NCBI GenBank assembly: GCA_049116495.1
Contig: JAGDYV010000117.1
Coordinates: 1-27,737, forward strand
Reading direction: 5' to 3'
DNA: 27,737 nt
Source of the DNA: CAJQQK01 sp049116495
GTDB lineage: Bacteria; Pseudomonadota; Alphaproteobacteria; Rhizobiales; Hyphomicrobiaceae
The position numbers and the translations under genes are program-made. The notes under the pieces were generated by a model, which had not been told where the DNA came from, did not search any database, and saw nothing but the letters and a program-made list of their open reading frames with translations. Positions 16,625 to 24,028 of this stretch are shown here, in pieces; position 1 is the stretch's first letter; each line of letters begins with the position of its first letter.

Positions 16625-17272
16625 ATGACCTACAAACTTTACAATCGAACCGGGTCGGGTGGTTTCGCGGTCGAAGCGGCGTTGACATTGGCCGGGCAGG
16701 CGTTCGAGTTGATCACGATCGAGTCGGTGCCGAGTACGCCGTTGCCTGAGAGTTTTCGCGAGATCAATCCGTGGCGGCAGGTGCCGGTGCTGGTGTTGCC
16801 GGACGGCTCGAAGATGACGGAGACCGGGGCGATGCTGATCTATATCGCGACACGCTATCCGGGTATCGACGTCGGTCCCGAGCCGGGCACGCCGGCTGCG
16901 GCGCAGCTGATGCGCTGGGTCGTGTTTCTCAGTGCCAACGTCTACGAGGCAACAATTCGGCGGGCCTACCCGGAGCGCTACACGACCGACGCCGCGGGCG
17001 CTGATGGCGTGCGGGCGGCGGCGGTCCGGCGTAACGACGCGGCGTTTGCGCTGCTTGGCGACCAGCTCGCCGCGAGCGGCTTTCTGGCGGGCGCTGACAT
17101 GTCGGCTGCTGATGTCTACCTGGCGATGCTCTACGCTTGGCATCCGGGGGAGAAGAACGCGGCATGCGTGGCGCTGACCCATAAGGTCGCCGCGCACGAA
17201 GCCATCGCGCCGCTCTGGCAACGCAACTTCGATCATCGCCTGAAGGTGAAGTGGGGCCGGGACGTGGGCTAA
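16625..17272 (+). CDS. Glutathione S-transferase family protein
   Basis: Cytoplasmic GST-like protein of 215 residues, the standard length. The N-terminal thioredoxin-like domain (1-80) contains YKLYNRTGSGGF, where S11 is the likely thiol-activating residue. It also holds the cis-proline site (WRQVPVLVLPDG) and the GSH-binding TETGAMLIYIA segment. The alpha-helical C-terminal domain contains the usual N-capping region ADMSAADVYLAML. A GGAGG lies eight bases before the ATG at 16625. Its position downstream of gor suggests GSH-linked detoxification, but no specific substrate is indicated. Confidence 0.88.
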   Translation: MTYKLYNRTGSGGFAVEAALTLAGQAFELITIESVPSTPLPESFREINPWRQVPVLVLPDGSKMTETGAMLIYIATRYPGIDVGPEPGTPAAAQLMRWVVFLSANVYEATIRRAYPERYTTDAAGADGVRAAAVRRNDAAFALLGDQLAASGFLAGADMSAADVYLAMLYAWHPGEKNAACVALTHKVAAHEAIAPLWQRNFDHRLKVKWGRDVG

Positions 17273-17282
17273 GACGCCGGCG

Positions 17283-17296
17283 ACCATCCATATGGT
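17283..17296. repeat. Short inverted repeat between the GST gene and cioA
   Basis: ACCAT-CCAT-ATGGT forms a 5-bp inverted repeat 10 bases after the GST stop codon and 66 bases before cioA. It could be a minor operator for the oxidase genes or chance. There is no intrinsic terminator between the two genes. Confidence 0.25.
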
Positions 17297-17361
17297 GACG
17301 ACGCAGATGCCGCATTTGAGTGGTGGGGTGGAGGGACCATATCTCGGTTTGGAGGTGCGCG

Positions 17362-18738
17362 ATGGAAGAACTCATCCTTGCCCGGATCCAGTTCGCGGCG
17401 AATATCTCGTTCCATATCCTGTTTCCGACGATCACGATCGGACTCGGCTGGTTGCTGCTGTTCTTCAAGCTGCGCTTCGTGGCGAGCGGTGATGAGCGGT
17501 GGATGGACGCCTATCGGTTCTGGGTGAAAGTGTTCGCGCTATCGTTTGCGCTTGGCGTGGTCTCCGGCATTACGATGAGTTTTCAGTTCGGGACCAACTG
17601 GCCGGGTTTCATGGAGAAGGTCGGCAATGTTGCGGGGCCGCTGCTCGCCTATGAAATCCTGACGGCTTTTTTCCTGGAAGCGGTGTTCATCGGCATTATG
17701 CTGTTCGGGACGTCACGGGTACCGAATTGGCTGCATACGTTGGCGACATTCTTCGTGGCGTTCGGCACGACGATGAGCGCGTTCTGGATCATTGTGCTCA
17801 ATTCCTGGATGCACACGCCTGTTGGCTTCGAGCTGCGGGACGGCGTTGTGCATGCGACGGATTGGTGGGCAATCATCTTCAATCCGTCGATGCCTTATCG
17901 GCTGACCCACATGCTGCTGGCGAGTGGTTTGACCGTGTCGTTCCTGATGGCCGGGTTGTCGGCGTTCAGGTTGCTCGTTGGTGATCGTTCACAGAGTCCG
18001 CGGTTGACGCTGCAAGTCGGCGTTTATCTGGCGGCGGTTCTTATTCCGCTACAGATTCTCGTTGGTGACTTTCATGGTCTCAACACGCTTGAGCATCAGC
18101 CGCAAAAGGTTGCGGCGATGGAAGGCAATTGGGAGACGCGCGGACATGTCCCGCTGTTGTTGTTTGCCATCCCGGACGAGAAGGCGCGCACCAATCATTT
18201 CGAGCTTGGGATCCCGAGCGGTGCCAGTCTTATATTGAAGCATCATGCCGACGGTGTCGTGCCAGGCCTCAACGACTATGTTGCGCCAGACGGCAAGGCG
18301 CTGCACCCGCCGGTCGCAGCCGTGTTCTGGTCGTTTCGGGTCATGGTCGGTGTTGGCCTGTTGATGCTGGTGGTGTCCTGGTTTGCGGCCTGGCGGTTGC
18401 GGGTTGACGGACCGGGCGCGATCTCGCCCTGGTTGTTGCGTGGACTGGTTGCAATGACGCTTTCCGGCTGGGTGGCAACACTGGCCGGTTGGTATACGAC
18501 CGAAATTGGACGGCAACCCTGGCTTGTCAGTGGGGTGCTGACGACGGCGGATGCGGTTGGACCAGTGCCGGCTGCGATGATCTTGTCGACGTTGATTGTT
18601 TACCTGGTGGTCTATGTCCTGCTCACCGGGGCCTATATTGCCGTTCTGGTGCACTTGTCGCGCAAGGCGGTCGACGGCCAGCCTGCCGCGCAGACGCGGA
18701 CCCCGGCCGACGCGGCGGCGGCAAGCGGTTTGGGTTAG
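17362..18738 (+). CDS. cioA: Cytochrome bd-type quinol oxidase subunit I, CIO type
   Basis: Inner-membrane heme subunit of 458 residues that oxidises quinol and, with subunit II, reduces oxygen. Visible features are the heme ligand H18 in FAANISFHILFP, H183 in PYRLTHMLL, the quinol-loop segment KVAAMEGNWE, and GRQPW at 383-387. The protein lacks the long Q-loop insertion of E. coli CydA (522 residues), so it belongs to the short Q-loop group that includes the cyanide-insensitive oxidases (CioA). The ATG at 17362 is preceded by GGAGG at a good distance. cioB follows after 16 bases. Cyanide insensitivity is inferred from the subgroup, not seen. No CydX-like small subunit gene follows. Confidence 0.93.
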   Translation: MEELILARIQFAANISFHILFPTITIGLGWLLLFFKLRFVASGDERWMDAYRFWVKVFALSFALGVVSGITMSFQFGTNWPGFMEKVGNVAGPLLAYEILTAFFLEAVFIGIMLFGTSRVPNWLHTLATFFVAFGTTMSAFWIIVLNSWMHTPVGFELRDGVVHATDWWAIIFNPSMPYRLTHMLLASGLTVSFLMAGLSAFRLLVGDRSQSPRLTLQVGVYLAAVLIPLQILVGDFHGLNTLEHQPQKVAAMEGNWETRGHVPLLLFAIPDEKARTNHFELGIPSGASLILKHHADGVVPGLNDYVAPDGKALHPPVAAVFWSFRVMVGVGLLMLVVSWFAAWRLRVDGPGAISPWLLRGLVAMTLSGWVATLAGWYTTEIGRQPWLVSGVLTTADAVGPVPAAMILSTLIVYLVVYVLLTGAYIAVLVHLSRKAVDGQPAAQTRTPADAAAASGLG

Positions 18739-18754
18739 AGAGAGGCCAGCGGCG

Positions 18755-19771
18755 ATGATGACAGCATTTGGTGATCCGGCCGTCTGGCTGCCGTTCGCGT
18801 TTGCCAGCATTCTCGGCATATCAATTCTGCTCTATGTCATTCTGGATGGTTTCGATCTCGGTGTCGGAATGCTTTTGCCGTTCGCTGATGATGCCGAGAA
18901 GGATCGCATGATCGCCTCGATCGGACCGTTCTGGGATGCCAATGAGACGTGGCTTGTACTTGGTGTGGGTATTCTGCTGGTCGCCTTTCCGACGGCGCAC
19001 GGCATCATCCTGACAGCGCTCTATATACCGGTCGCCGTGATGCTGGTCGGGCTCATTCTGCGCGGCGTGGCGTTTGAGTTTCGCATCAAGGCACCGCTGG
19101 AACGCAAAGGCGTCTGGAACGGTGTGTTCTTTGCTGGCTCGCTGATGACGGCGCTGTCGCAAGGTCTGATGCTTGGGCTCTACATCATGGGACTGGAAAC
19201 GACACCGATGCACGTTGCGTTCGCATTGCTGACGGCGCTGTGCGTTGCCGGCGGCTATACGTTCATTGGTGCGACGTGGCTGATCCTGAAGACCCAAGAC
19301 GCGTTGCAGCGCAAAGCCATTGGTTGGGCGCGGGTCGGTCTGTTTGGTGCGGCGTCAGGGCTGGCGGCCGTATCCCTGGCGACGCCGTTTGCGAGCGATC
19401 GCATCTTTGACAAGTGGTTTTCCATGCCAGCGTTCATTGGGCTTGCGCCGCTGCCGGTTGCCTCGGCTGCGCTCATGGTTGTGCTGTGGATGTCGTTACA
19501 GCGTCTCAAATTGAATGATGCGCGAACCGGTGACTGGGTGCCATTTGTTGCAGCCGTCGCGCTTTTCGTGATTGCGTTCACAGGTCTCGCGTACTCGTTC
19601 TATCCGTATATCGTGCCCGAGCGCTTGACGATCTACGATGCGGCGAGTGCTCCGGAAAGCCTGATGATTATTTTGATTGGTACGCTGGTCGTGATGCCGG
19701 TCATTCTCGGCTATACAGCGCTCTCCTATATCATCTTCCGCGGTAAGGCGACGGAACTGCGCTACGACTAA
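18755..19771 (+). CDS. cioB: Cytochrome bd-type quinol oxidase subunit II, CIO type
   Basis: Integral membrane subunit of 338 residues with eight to nine hydrophobic segments. The N-terminal LYVILDGFDLGVGML is the classic CydB signature, and the following FWDANETWLVLGVG motif is strongly conserved. It pairs with cioA to form the oxidase; subunit II in E. coli carries no heme ligands. Two adjacent ATG codons (18755, 18758) follow a purine-rich leader (gagagaggc); the first was used. Its stop codon lies in the first copy of a 20-bp tandem duplication. An imperfect hairpin lies 38 bases downstream. Confidence 0.93.
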   Translation: MMTAFGDPAVWLPFAFASILGISILLYVILDGFDLGVGMLLPFADDAEKDRMIASIGPFWDANETWLVLGVGILLVAFPTAHGIILTALYIPVAVMLVGLILRGVAFEFRIKAPLERKGVWNGVFFAGSLMTALSQGLMLGLYIMGLETTPMHVAFALLTALCVAGGYTFIGATWLILKTQDALQRKAIGWARVGLFGAASGLAAVSLATPFASDRIFDKWFSMPAFIGLAPLPVASAALMVVLWMSLQRLKLNDARTGDWVPFVAAVALFVIAFTGLAYSFYPYIVPERLTIYDAASAPESLMIILIGTLVVMPVILGYTALSYIIFRGKATELRYD

Positions 19772-19797
19772 GGCGTGTGCGCTACGACGAAGGCGTG
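19758..19797. repeat. 20-bp tandem duplication across the cioB stop codon
   Basis: Bases 19758-19777 and 19778-19797 are direct repeats identical at 19 of 20 positions. The single difference, T at 19769 versus G at 19789, lies in the stop codon: TAA in the first copy reads GAA in the second. The duplication therefore brackets the end of cioB. Confidence 0.85.
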
Positions 19798-19809
19798 CAC
19801 GCGCGCAAA

Positions 19810-19845
19810 CGCCGCCGCATGCCGGGACAGGGACATGCGACGGCG
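19810..19845. terminator. Imperfect hairpin between convergent cioB and the small 19865 gene
   Basis: CGCCG-C-CGCATG at 19810-19821 pairs with CATGCG-A-CGGCG at 19834-19845, an 11-bp stem with one mismatch and a 12-base loop. It sits in the gap between converging genes and could end transcription from either side. No T-tract follows on either strand, so a classical intrinsic terminator is not shown. Confidence 0.45.
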
Positions 19846-19864
19846 CTCTTGACGTGCAAGTATT

Positions 19865-20140
19865 TTAGAACTCGCCGTAAGATTGTTGCGCTTGAGCGAC
19901 TGTTGCAGACGGCACAACCGCCTGGTCAGCCTCAAAATTCATGTAGGCTTCGATCGCTGACTGGACCTTCTGAGCCTGATCGGCCTGGGTCGCAGCGAGC
20001 GCCCACTGGCGGCCCTGTTCAACCCGGTGATCGGACAATGGATCAGCTGGAGCTGCCGCGGCCGGAACCGGGCTCTCAGCGGGAGCCGTTTGCGGGATAT
20101 AGACGCTGTGGTTGCTGGTGATCGTGTTGACCATCGGCAT
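19865..20140 (-). CDS. Small Ala/Pro/Gln-rich protein of unknown function
   Basis: Predicted protein of 91 residues with no recognised family. The start at 20140 is well supported by a near-perfect TAAGGAG seven bases upstream, and a second in-frame ATG follows two codons later. There is no signal peptide or membrane segment. The N-terminal half contains a Pro/Ala-rich stretch (about 19-34). The C-terminal half is a likely helix rich in Ala and Gln (about 41-65), followed by a Gln-rich tail ending in QQSYGEF. It lies 132 bases downstream of the tail-anchored protein gene on the same strand and may be co-transcribed with it. Confidence 0.6.
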   Translation of the reverse strand: MPMVNTITSNHSVYIPQTAPAESPVPAAAAPADPLSDHRVEQGRQWALAATQADQAQKVQSAIEAYMNFEADQAVVPSATVAQAQQSYGEF

Positions 20141-20272
20141 AGTCTCCTTACATCGAGAATGATCAGGAATACCAGACAGATCTCTAGGCGCAGTAAGGAT
20201 CGACGGACGAATTTGATTCAAATTGTAAGCATTTTCCAAGCGTCAGCGAGGTGTCTTACAGCCCTTGGTCCG

Positions 20273-21022
20273 TCACGCCATGGCGATGGCAAACGCGATG
20301 GTGCAAGCAATTGAAAGGACGACGGCGGTGCGGATCGCCGCGTCATGAGATTTGAACAGACCGGATACCGAGCTTTTGATACGGCCAGGTAGATCGCTCG
20401 TCAGCATAGCCATCAACTGCTGCGATTTGCTACCGGCGGCAAGTTGCGCGGCGGCTAAGACCGCAGGCGTCTCAGGAATGGTGACAGCGCCACCGACGGG
20501 CGTTTCCTGACCGTCACTGGCGATGGGATGGACCTGCCCTTCCGTGAATTGGGCGATCGCACGTGCGGCAACCGGATCCGGCTGAGACAGCCGCGGCACA
20601 GCCGTGCTTGATTGAGCAGGCGTCTGATTTGCGGCAGCGCCGTGACCGGAGAGTGGTAGTGGAAGATTGCGCACGCTGACTTTGTGTGGTGTCGCTTGCA
20701 ATGGTTGTGTCGAAGCGGCACCTCGACTGCTTTGCGTGCCATCTGGCCGATTGCTGGCCAGTAGCTTGATCATCTGGCTTAGAATTCGCTGTGCGAACCC
20801 GTTCGGATCTATCCCAAGCAAGCGCACCTGCGGTTCTCCCGTCGAGCATTCAGGTCGACTCAAAGTCCCGCGTATTATCCTCGCTCTGACTTGCGCGACG
20901 CTGATTTGACTGTGCCAGGCGTGGGTTTGCCGCCACGCACTTAATCGTTCTTCGAGAAAGACGTTACTGGCTTTCGCACCTAAGAGCTGATCTTGTAGTG
21001 GCGTTGGGATGTTGCCGGTCAT
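20273..21022 (-). CDS. Predicted tail-anchored membrane protein of unknown function
   Basis: Protein of 249 residues with no recognised domain. An N-terminal region (about 1-90) is likely helical and contains a short basic segment. A long low-complexity middle (about 90-200) is rich in Ser, Pro, Gln, Ala and Thr. A single hydrophobic helix (about 229-249) ends exactly at the C-terminus after basic and polar residues (KSHDAAIRT). This arrangement would leave the bulk of the protein in the cytoplasm, attached by its tail. The ribosome binding site before the ATG at 21022 is weak. It is divergent from the universal stress protein gene across 86 bases. The function is unknown. Confidence 0.6.
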   Translation of the reverse strand: MTGNIPTPLQDQLLGAKASNVFLEERLSAWRQTHAWHSQISVAQVRARIIRGTLSRPECSTGEPQVRLLGIDPNGFAQRILSQMIKLLASNRPDGTQSSRGAASTQPLQATPHKVSVRNLPLPLSGHGAAANQTPAQSSTAVPRLSQPDPVAARAIAQFTEGQVHPIASDGQETPVGGAVTIPETPAVLAAAQLAAGSKSQQLMAMLTSDLPGRIKSSVSGLFKSHDAAIRTAVVLSIACTIAFAIAMA

Positions 21023-21108
21023 GACAAGCCGGCATCAAAACGCCAACGATAATACGTTTGGCTGCGATCACGCGATTGCGGCTGCGATACAAAAGAAAGG
21101 AGCCGAAG

Positions 21109-21543
21109 ATGAAGAATTCATTTCTCCTTGCGGTCGACGGCAGCGCGGGAAGCGAGCGTGCCGTGGACTTTGCGATTGATCGCGCGAAGCGAGGCGGCGC
21201 TGATATTGTCGTCGCCTACGTGATCGAGTGGTCACCTTATTCTTTCAATACTCCGGAAGAAAATGAGACCCGCCACAAACGCCGCGAAGAGGAACTCGAA
21301 CGTGCGACGACGCATGTCGTTGAACCTGTCGAGGCCAAAGTCAAAGCAGCCGGCGTGAATGTCTCGGCCGAGGTCCGCCACGGTCATACGGCCGCGACAT
21401 TGATTGATCTGGCCAAGCAGCATGACGTTGCGCAGATCTTCATCGGCCGGCGCGGTGAGGCTGGATTGCAGCAAATGGTGTTCGGGTCTGTTACCGCCAA
21501 TCTGGTTCAGTCCGCGTCGGTGCCCGTAACCGTCGTGCCCTAG
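21109..21543 (+). CDS. Universal stress protein (UspA family)
   Basis: Single-domain Usp of 144 residues, cytoplasmic. The N-terminal LLAVDGSAGSERAVDFAI and the C-terminal nucleotide-binding pattern GRRGEAGLQQMVFGSVT followed by the SVPVTVVP strand mark the ATP-binding type of the family. AAGGAG lies six bases before the ATG at 21109; the open frame further upstream is not Usp-like. The AGCS symporter gene follows 52 bases later on the same strand, and no hairpin separates them, so they may be co-transcribed. Usp-transporter pairs are common in bacteria, where the Usp may modulate the transporter; that link is inference here. Confidence 0.92.
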   Translation: MKNSFLLAVDGSAGSERAVDFAIDRAKRGGADIVVAYVIEWSPYSFNTPEENETRHKRREEELERATTHVVEPVEAKVKAAGVNVSAEVRHGHTAATLIDLAKQHDVAQIFIGRRGEAGLQQMVFGSVTANLVQSASVPVTVVP

Positions 21544-21595
21544 AGCCGAGGCGCAAAAAAACATGTCATAAAAAAACAAACCAACCGAGGAAACA

Positions 21596-23101
21596 ATGAA
21601 GCGAATAGTATTAGCGTTAGTTGCGCTTGTGATGTTCTCGATCCCGGCTGCTGCGGGCATTGATGACGCGATCAACACGGCAACGAAACCGATCGCCGAA
21701 ATCATCGGCCAGATCGTCTTCTTCAAAATTCCGATATTCGGCGCGCAGTTGCCGGTCGTTGTGCTCTGGCTTGTGATCGGGGCGGTTTTCTTTACGTTCT
21801 ACACCGGCTTTATCAATATCCGCGGCTTTGGTCATGCGATCGAACTCGTCCGCGGTGACTATGCCAATCCCAAGGATGCCGGCGAGGTGTCGCACTTCCA
21901 GGCCCTGGCGACGGCGGTCTCGGGAACGGTCGGCATAGGTAATATCGGTGGCGTTGCCGTGGCCGTGACGGTTGGTGGCGCAGGTGCAACGTTCTGGCTG
22001 ATTGTCGCCGGTTTTCTCGGTATGTCGACAAAGTTCGTGGAGTGTACGCTCGGCGTCAAATATCGCCAGGAGAACCCGGATGGGTCGGTATCGGGCGGGC
22101 CGATGTATTATCTCACGCGCGGTTTTGAAGAACGTGGCATGCCCGGCTTCGGGCGCTTCATGGGCACGTTCTATGCGGTCGGCATCTTCATCGGTGCGCT
22201 GGGTATCGGCAACATGTTTCAGTCGAATCAAGCGTATGTGCAACTCAATAACGTTTCGGGTGGTGCGCTTGAAGGTCTTGGCTGGCTGGTTGGCCTCGTG
22301 CTGGCGGCTGTGGTGTTTGCCGTCATCATCGGCGGCATCAAGTCAATCGCGCGGGTGACGGAAAAGATCGTGCCGTTCATGGCCGTGTTCTACTGCATCT
22401 TCGCGATCATCGTGATCCTCATGAACTTCACGTCGATCCCGGCGGCGATTGGCAACATCTTTGCCGGTGCGATGACGGGTGAAGGCGTTGCTGGTGGCGC
22501 GCTCGGTGCCCTGATCATCGGTTTCCAGCGGGCGGTGTTCTCGAACGAAGCCGGCATCGGGTCGGCGTCGATCGCTCACGCTGCCGTGCGCACCAACGAG
22601 CCGGTGACGGAAGGGACAGTGTCCTTGCTGGAGCCGTTCATCGACACGATCGTGATCTGCACGATCACGGCGTTGGTGATCGGCACCTCGCAGGTCGCCG
22701 ACCCGAATTTCGCAGGCGAAGCGAAAGGCATCGCGATGACGTCGGCGGCGTTCGAGCGGCAACTGTCCTGGTTCCCGATCCCGTTGGCCTTTGCAGCGTT
22801 GCTGTTTGCGTTCTCGACGATGATCTCGTGGTCGTACTATGGGCTCAAGGGGTGGACTTACCTGTTCGGTGAAAACCCAACCGGGCAGACGATCTACAAG
22901 CTGATCTTCTGTGCCTTTGTGGCGCTCGGCTGTGTCGTCAAGCTTGGTCCGATCCTCGATATCTCGGATGCGCTGGTGTTCCTGATCTGCGTGCCGAACA
23001 TTCTCGGCCTCTACTTCCTTGCACCGATCGTACGGCGCGAAATGGACTCCTATTTCGGGCGTCTGAAGAGTGGCGAGATCAAGAAGTTCAAGAACGCTTG
23101 A
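21596..23101 (+). CDS. Amino-acid:cation symporter, AGCS (alanine/glycine) family
   Basis: Inner-membrane sodium- or proton-coupled amino-acid carrier of 501 residues. The family core is clear: SGTVGIGNIGGVA, then GATFWLIVAGFLGMSTKF, then SVSGGPMYY, and AVFSNEAGIGSASIAHAA later on. About ten hydrophobic segments are visible. An N-terminal signal-like segment (residues 1-20, ending AAAG) precedes the first regular helix, as in a marine alphaproteobacterial subgroup I recall. The usually conserved GGPGA reads GGAGA here. GAGGAA lies nine bases before the ATG at 21596. Alanine or glycine are the expected substrates but specificity is not proven. A strong terminator follows. Confidence 0.93.
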   Translation: MKRIVLALVALVMFSIPAAAGIDDAINTATKPIAEIIGQIVFFKIPIFGAQLPVVVLWLVIGAVFFTFYTGFINIRGFGHAIELVRGDYANPKDAGEVSHFQALATAVSGTVGIGNIGGVAVAVTVGGAGATFWLIVAGFLGMSTKFVECTLGVKYRQENPDGSVSGGPMYYLTRGFEERGMPGFGRFMGTFYAVGIFIGALGIGNMFQSNQAYVQLNNVSGGALEGLGWLVGLVLAAVVFAVIIGGIKSIARVTEKIVPFMAVFYCIFAIIVILMNFTSIPAAIGNIFAGAMTGEGVAGGALGALIIGFQRAVFSNEAGIGSASIAHAAVRTNEPVTEGTVSLLEPFIDTIVICTITALVIGTSQVADPNFAGEAKGIAMTSAAFERQLSWFPIPLAFAALLFAFSTMISWSYYGLKGWTYLFGENPTGQTIYKLIFCAFVALGCVVKLGPILDISDALVFLICVPNILGLYFLAPIVRREMDSYFGRLKSGEIKKFKNA

Positions 23102-23127
23102 TCACCACGCTCTGAGCCGAAGATATC

Positions 23128-23160
23128 AAAAGGGGCCGCACACCGTGCGGCCCCTTTTTT
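23128..23160 (+). terminator. Strong intrinsic terminator after the AGCS symporter gene
   Basis: A near-perfect stem of about 14 bp (AAAAGGGGCCGCAC paired with GTGCGGCCCCTTTT) with a three-base loop is followed by a T-tract. The A-rich 5' arm means it can also terminate the convergent TRIC-family gene on the minus strand. Confidence 0.95.
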
Positions 23161-23176
23161 GCAACCGGAATGCGAT

Positions 23177-23857
23177 CTAGGGATCGTCGTGCAGTTCGAC
23201 CTTGCGGCCGGGGCGTGACTTGTAGCCGGGCATCGACAGCCCGTAGATCAGCGCCGCGCCGCGAATGATGAAGGTCACCAGGAAGGCAATGAACATTGTC
23301 AGATTGAGATCGAGTGGTGTCGCCTGCAGGGCAACGAAAACCGCGGCGCCAATCGCGGATGCGGTGATGTAGATTTCCCGCCGCAGAATGATCGATGGCT
23401 CCTGGCCCAGGATATCGCGGACGACGCCGCCAACGGTCGCCGAGATCATGCCCATGGCGACGGCGACGACCGGGCTGACGCCGGCTTCGAGCGCCTTGTT
23501 GGCACCGGCGACCGAGAACAGTCCCAGGCCGATTGCGTCGAGCCACAAAATGAGCCGGTAACGGTTCTGGATGAACTGCGCCGTGAAGAACACGACGGCA
23601 GATGCGGCGAGGCAGACCACGACCGGCGTGGCGTTTGCCACCCAGAAGACCGGTACGCCGAGCAGCAGGTCGCGCAGCGTGCCGCCGCCAACGCCGGTGA
23701 CAACGCCGAGCCAGACAAAGCCGACGATGTCCATCTGCTTGCGCGAGGCGACCAGCGCGCCGGTGATGGCGAACACGGCGGCTGCGATCAGGTCGATGGT
23801 GGTCAGCAGTTTTGGCGCAGCAGCGATTGCGGCATCCAGAGGTAGCCAGTTTTCCAT
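23177..23857 (-). CDS. TRIC/UPF0126 (YicG-like) membrane channel family protein
   Basis: Integral membrane protein of 226 residues made of two repeated TRIC domains of three helices each plus a final helix. Each repeat carries the family's glycine-rich kinked motif: GVGGGTLRDLLLG at about 55-67 and ATVGGVVRDILG at about 138-149. Prokaryotic TRIC proteins form trimeric cation (K+) channels; some members have been linked to glycine transport, so the physiological role is uncertain. The C-terminus is short and charged (KSRPGRKVELHDDP). It starts at the ATG at 23857 and is divergent from the peroxiredoxin-like gene. Confidence 0.9.
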   Translation of the reverse strand: MENWLPLDAAIAAAPKLLTTIDLIAAAVFAITGALVASRKQMDIVGFVWLGVVTGVGGGTLRDLLLGVPVFWVANATPVVVCLAASAVVFFTAQFIQNRYRLILWLDAIGLGLFSVAGANKALEAGVSPVVAVAMGMISATVGGVVRDILGQEPSIILRREIYITASAIGAAVFVALQATPLDLNLTMFIAFLVTFIIRGAALIYGLSMPGYKSRPGRKVELHDDP

Positions 23858-23912
23858 AGGGTGCCGTTTCCCGTAGCGTTTTGAGGCGGATGGGCGGTTT
23901 GGTTCGTCATCG

Positions 23913-23945
23913 CTTCAAGCTGGTTGCCGTCATGACCGGTTGAAG
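23913..23945. repeat. Stem-loop in the TRIC / peroxiredoxin intergenic region
   Basis: CTTCAA (23913-23918) pairs with TTGAAG (23940-23945), and the inner bases extend the stem imperfectly (GGT with ACC). It lies 84 bases before the peroxiredoxin-like start codon, between two divergent genes, so it could be a regulator site or a leader hairpin. No regulator family can be named. Confidence 0.3.
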
Positions 23946-24028
23946 CCGGATCAGGTCAAGCGACGGTTCCAATTTCAGGTGCAAGGTTCTAAGGTTCAGG
24001 CATCCACCATGTATTTGGAAGGGACTCA

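Noticed and set aside
21058..21091. TTGGCT and GATACA as a promoter for the usp gene
   Set aside because: The spacing is 22 bases, too long for a standard sigma-70 promoter.
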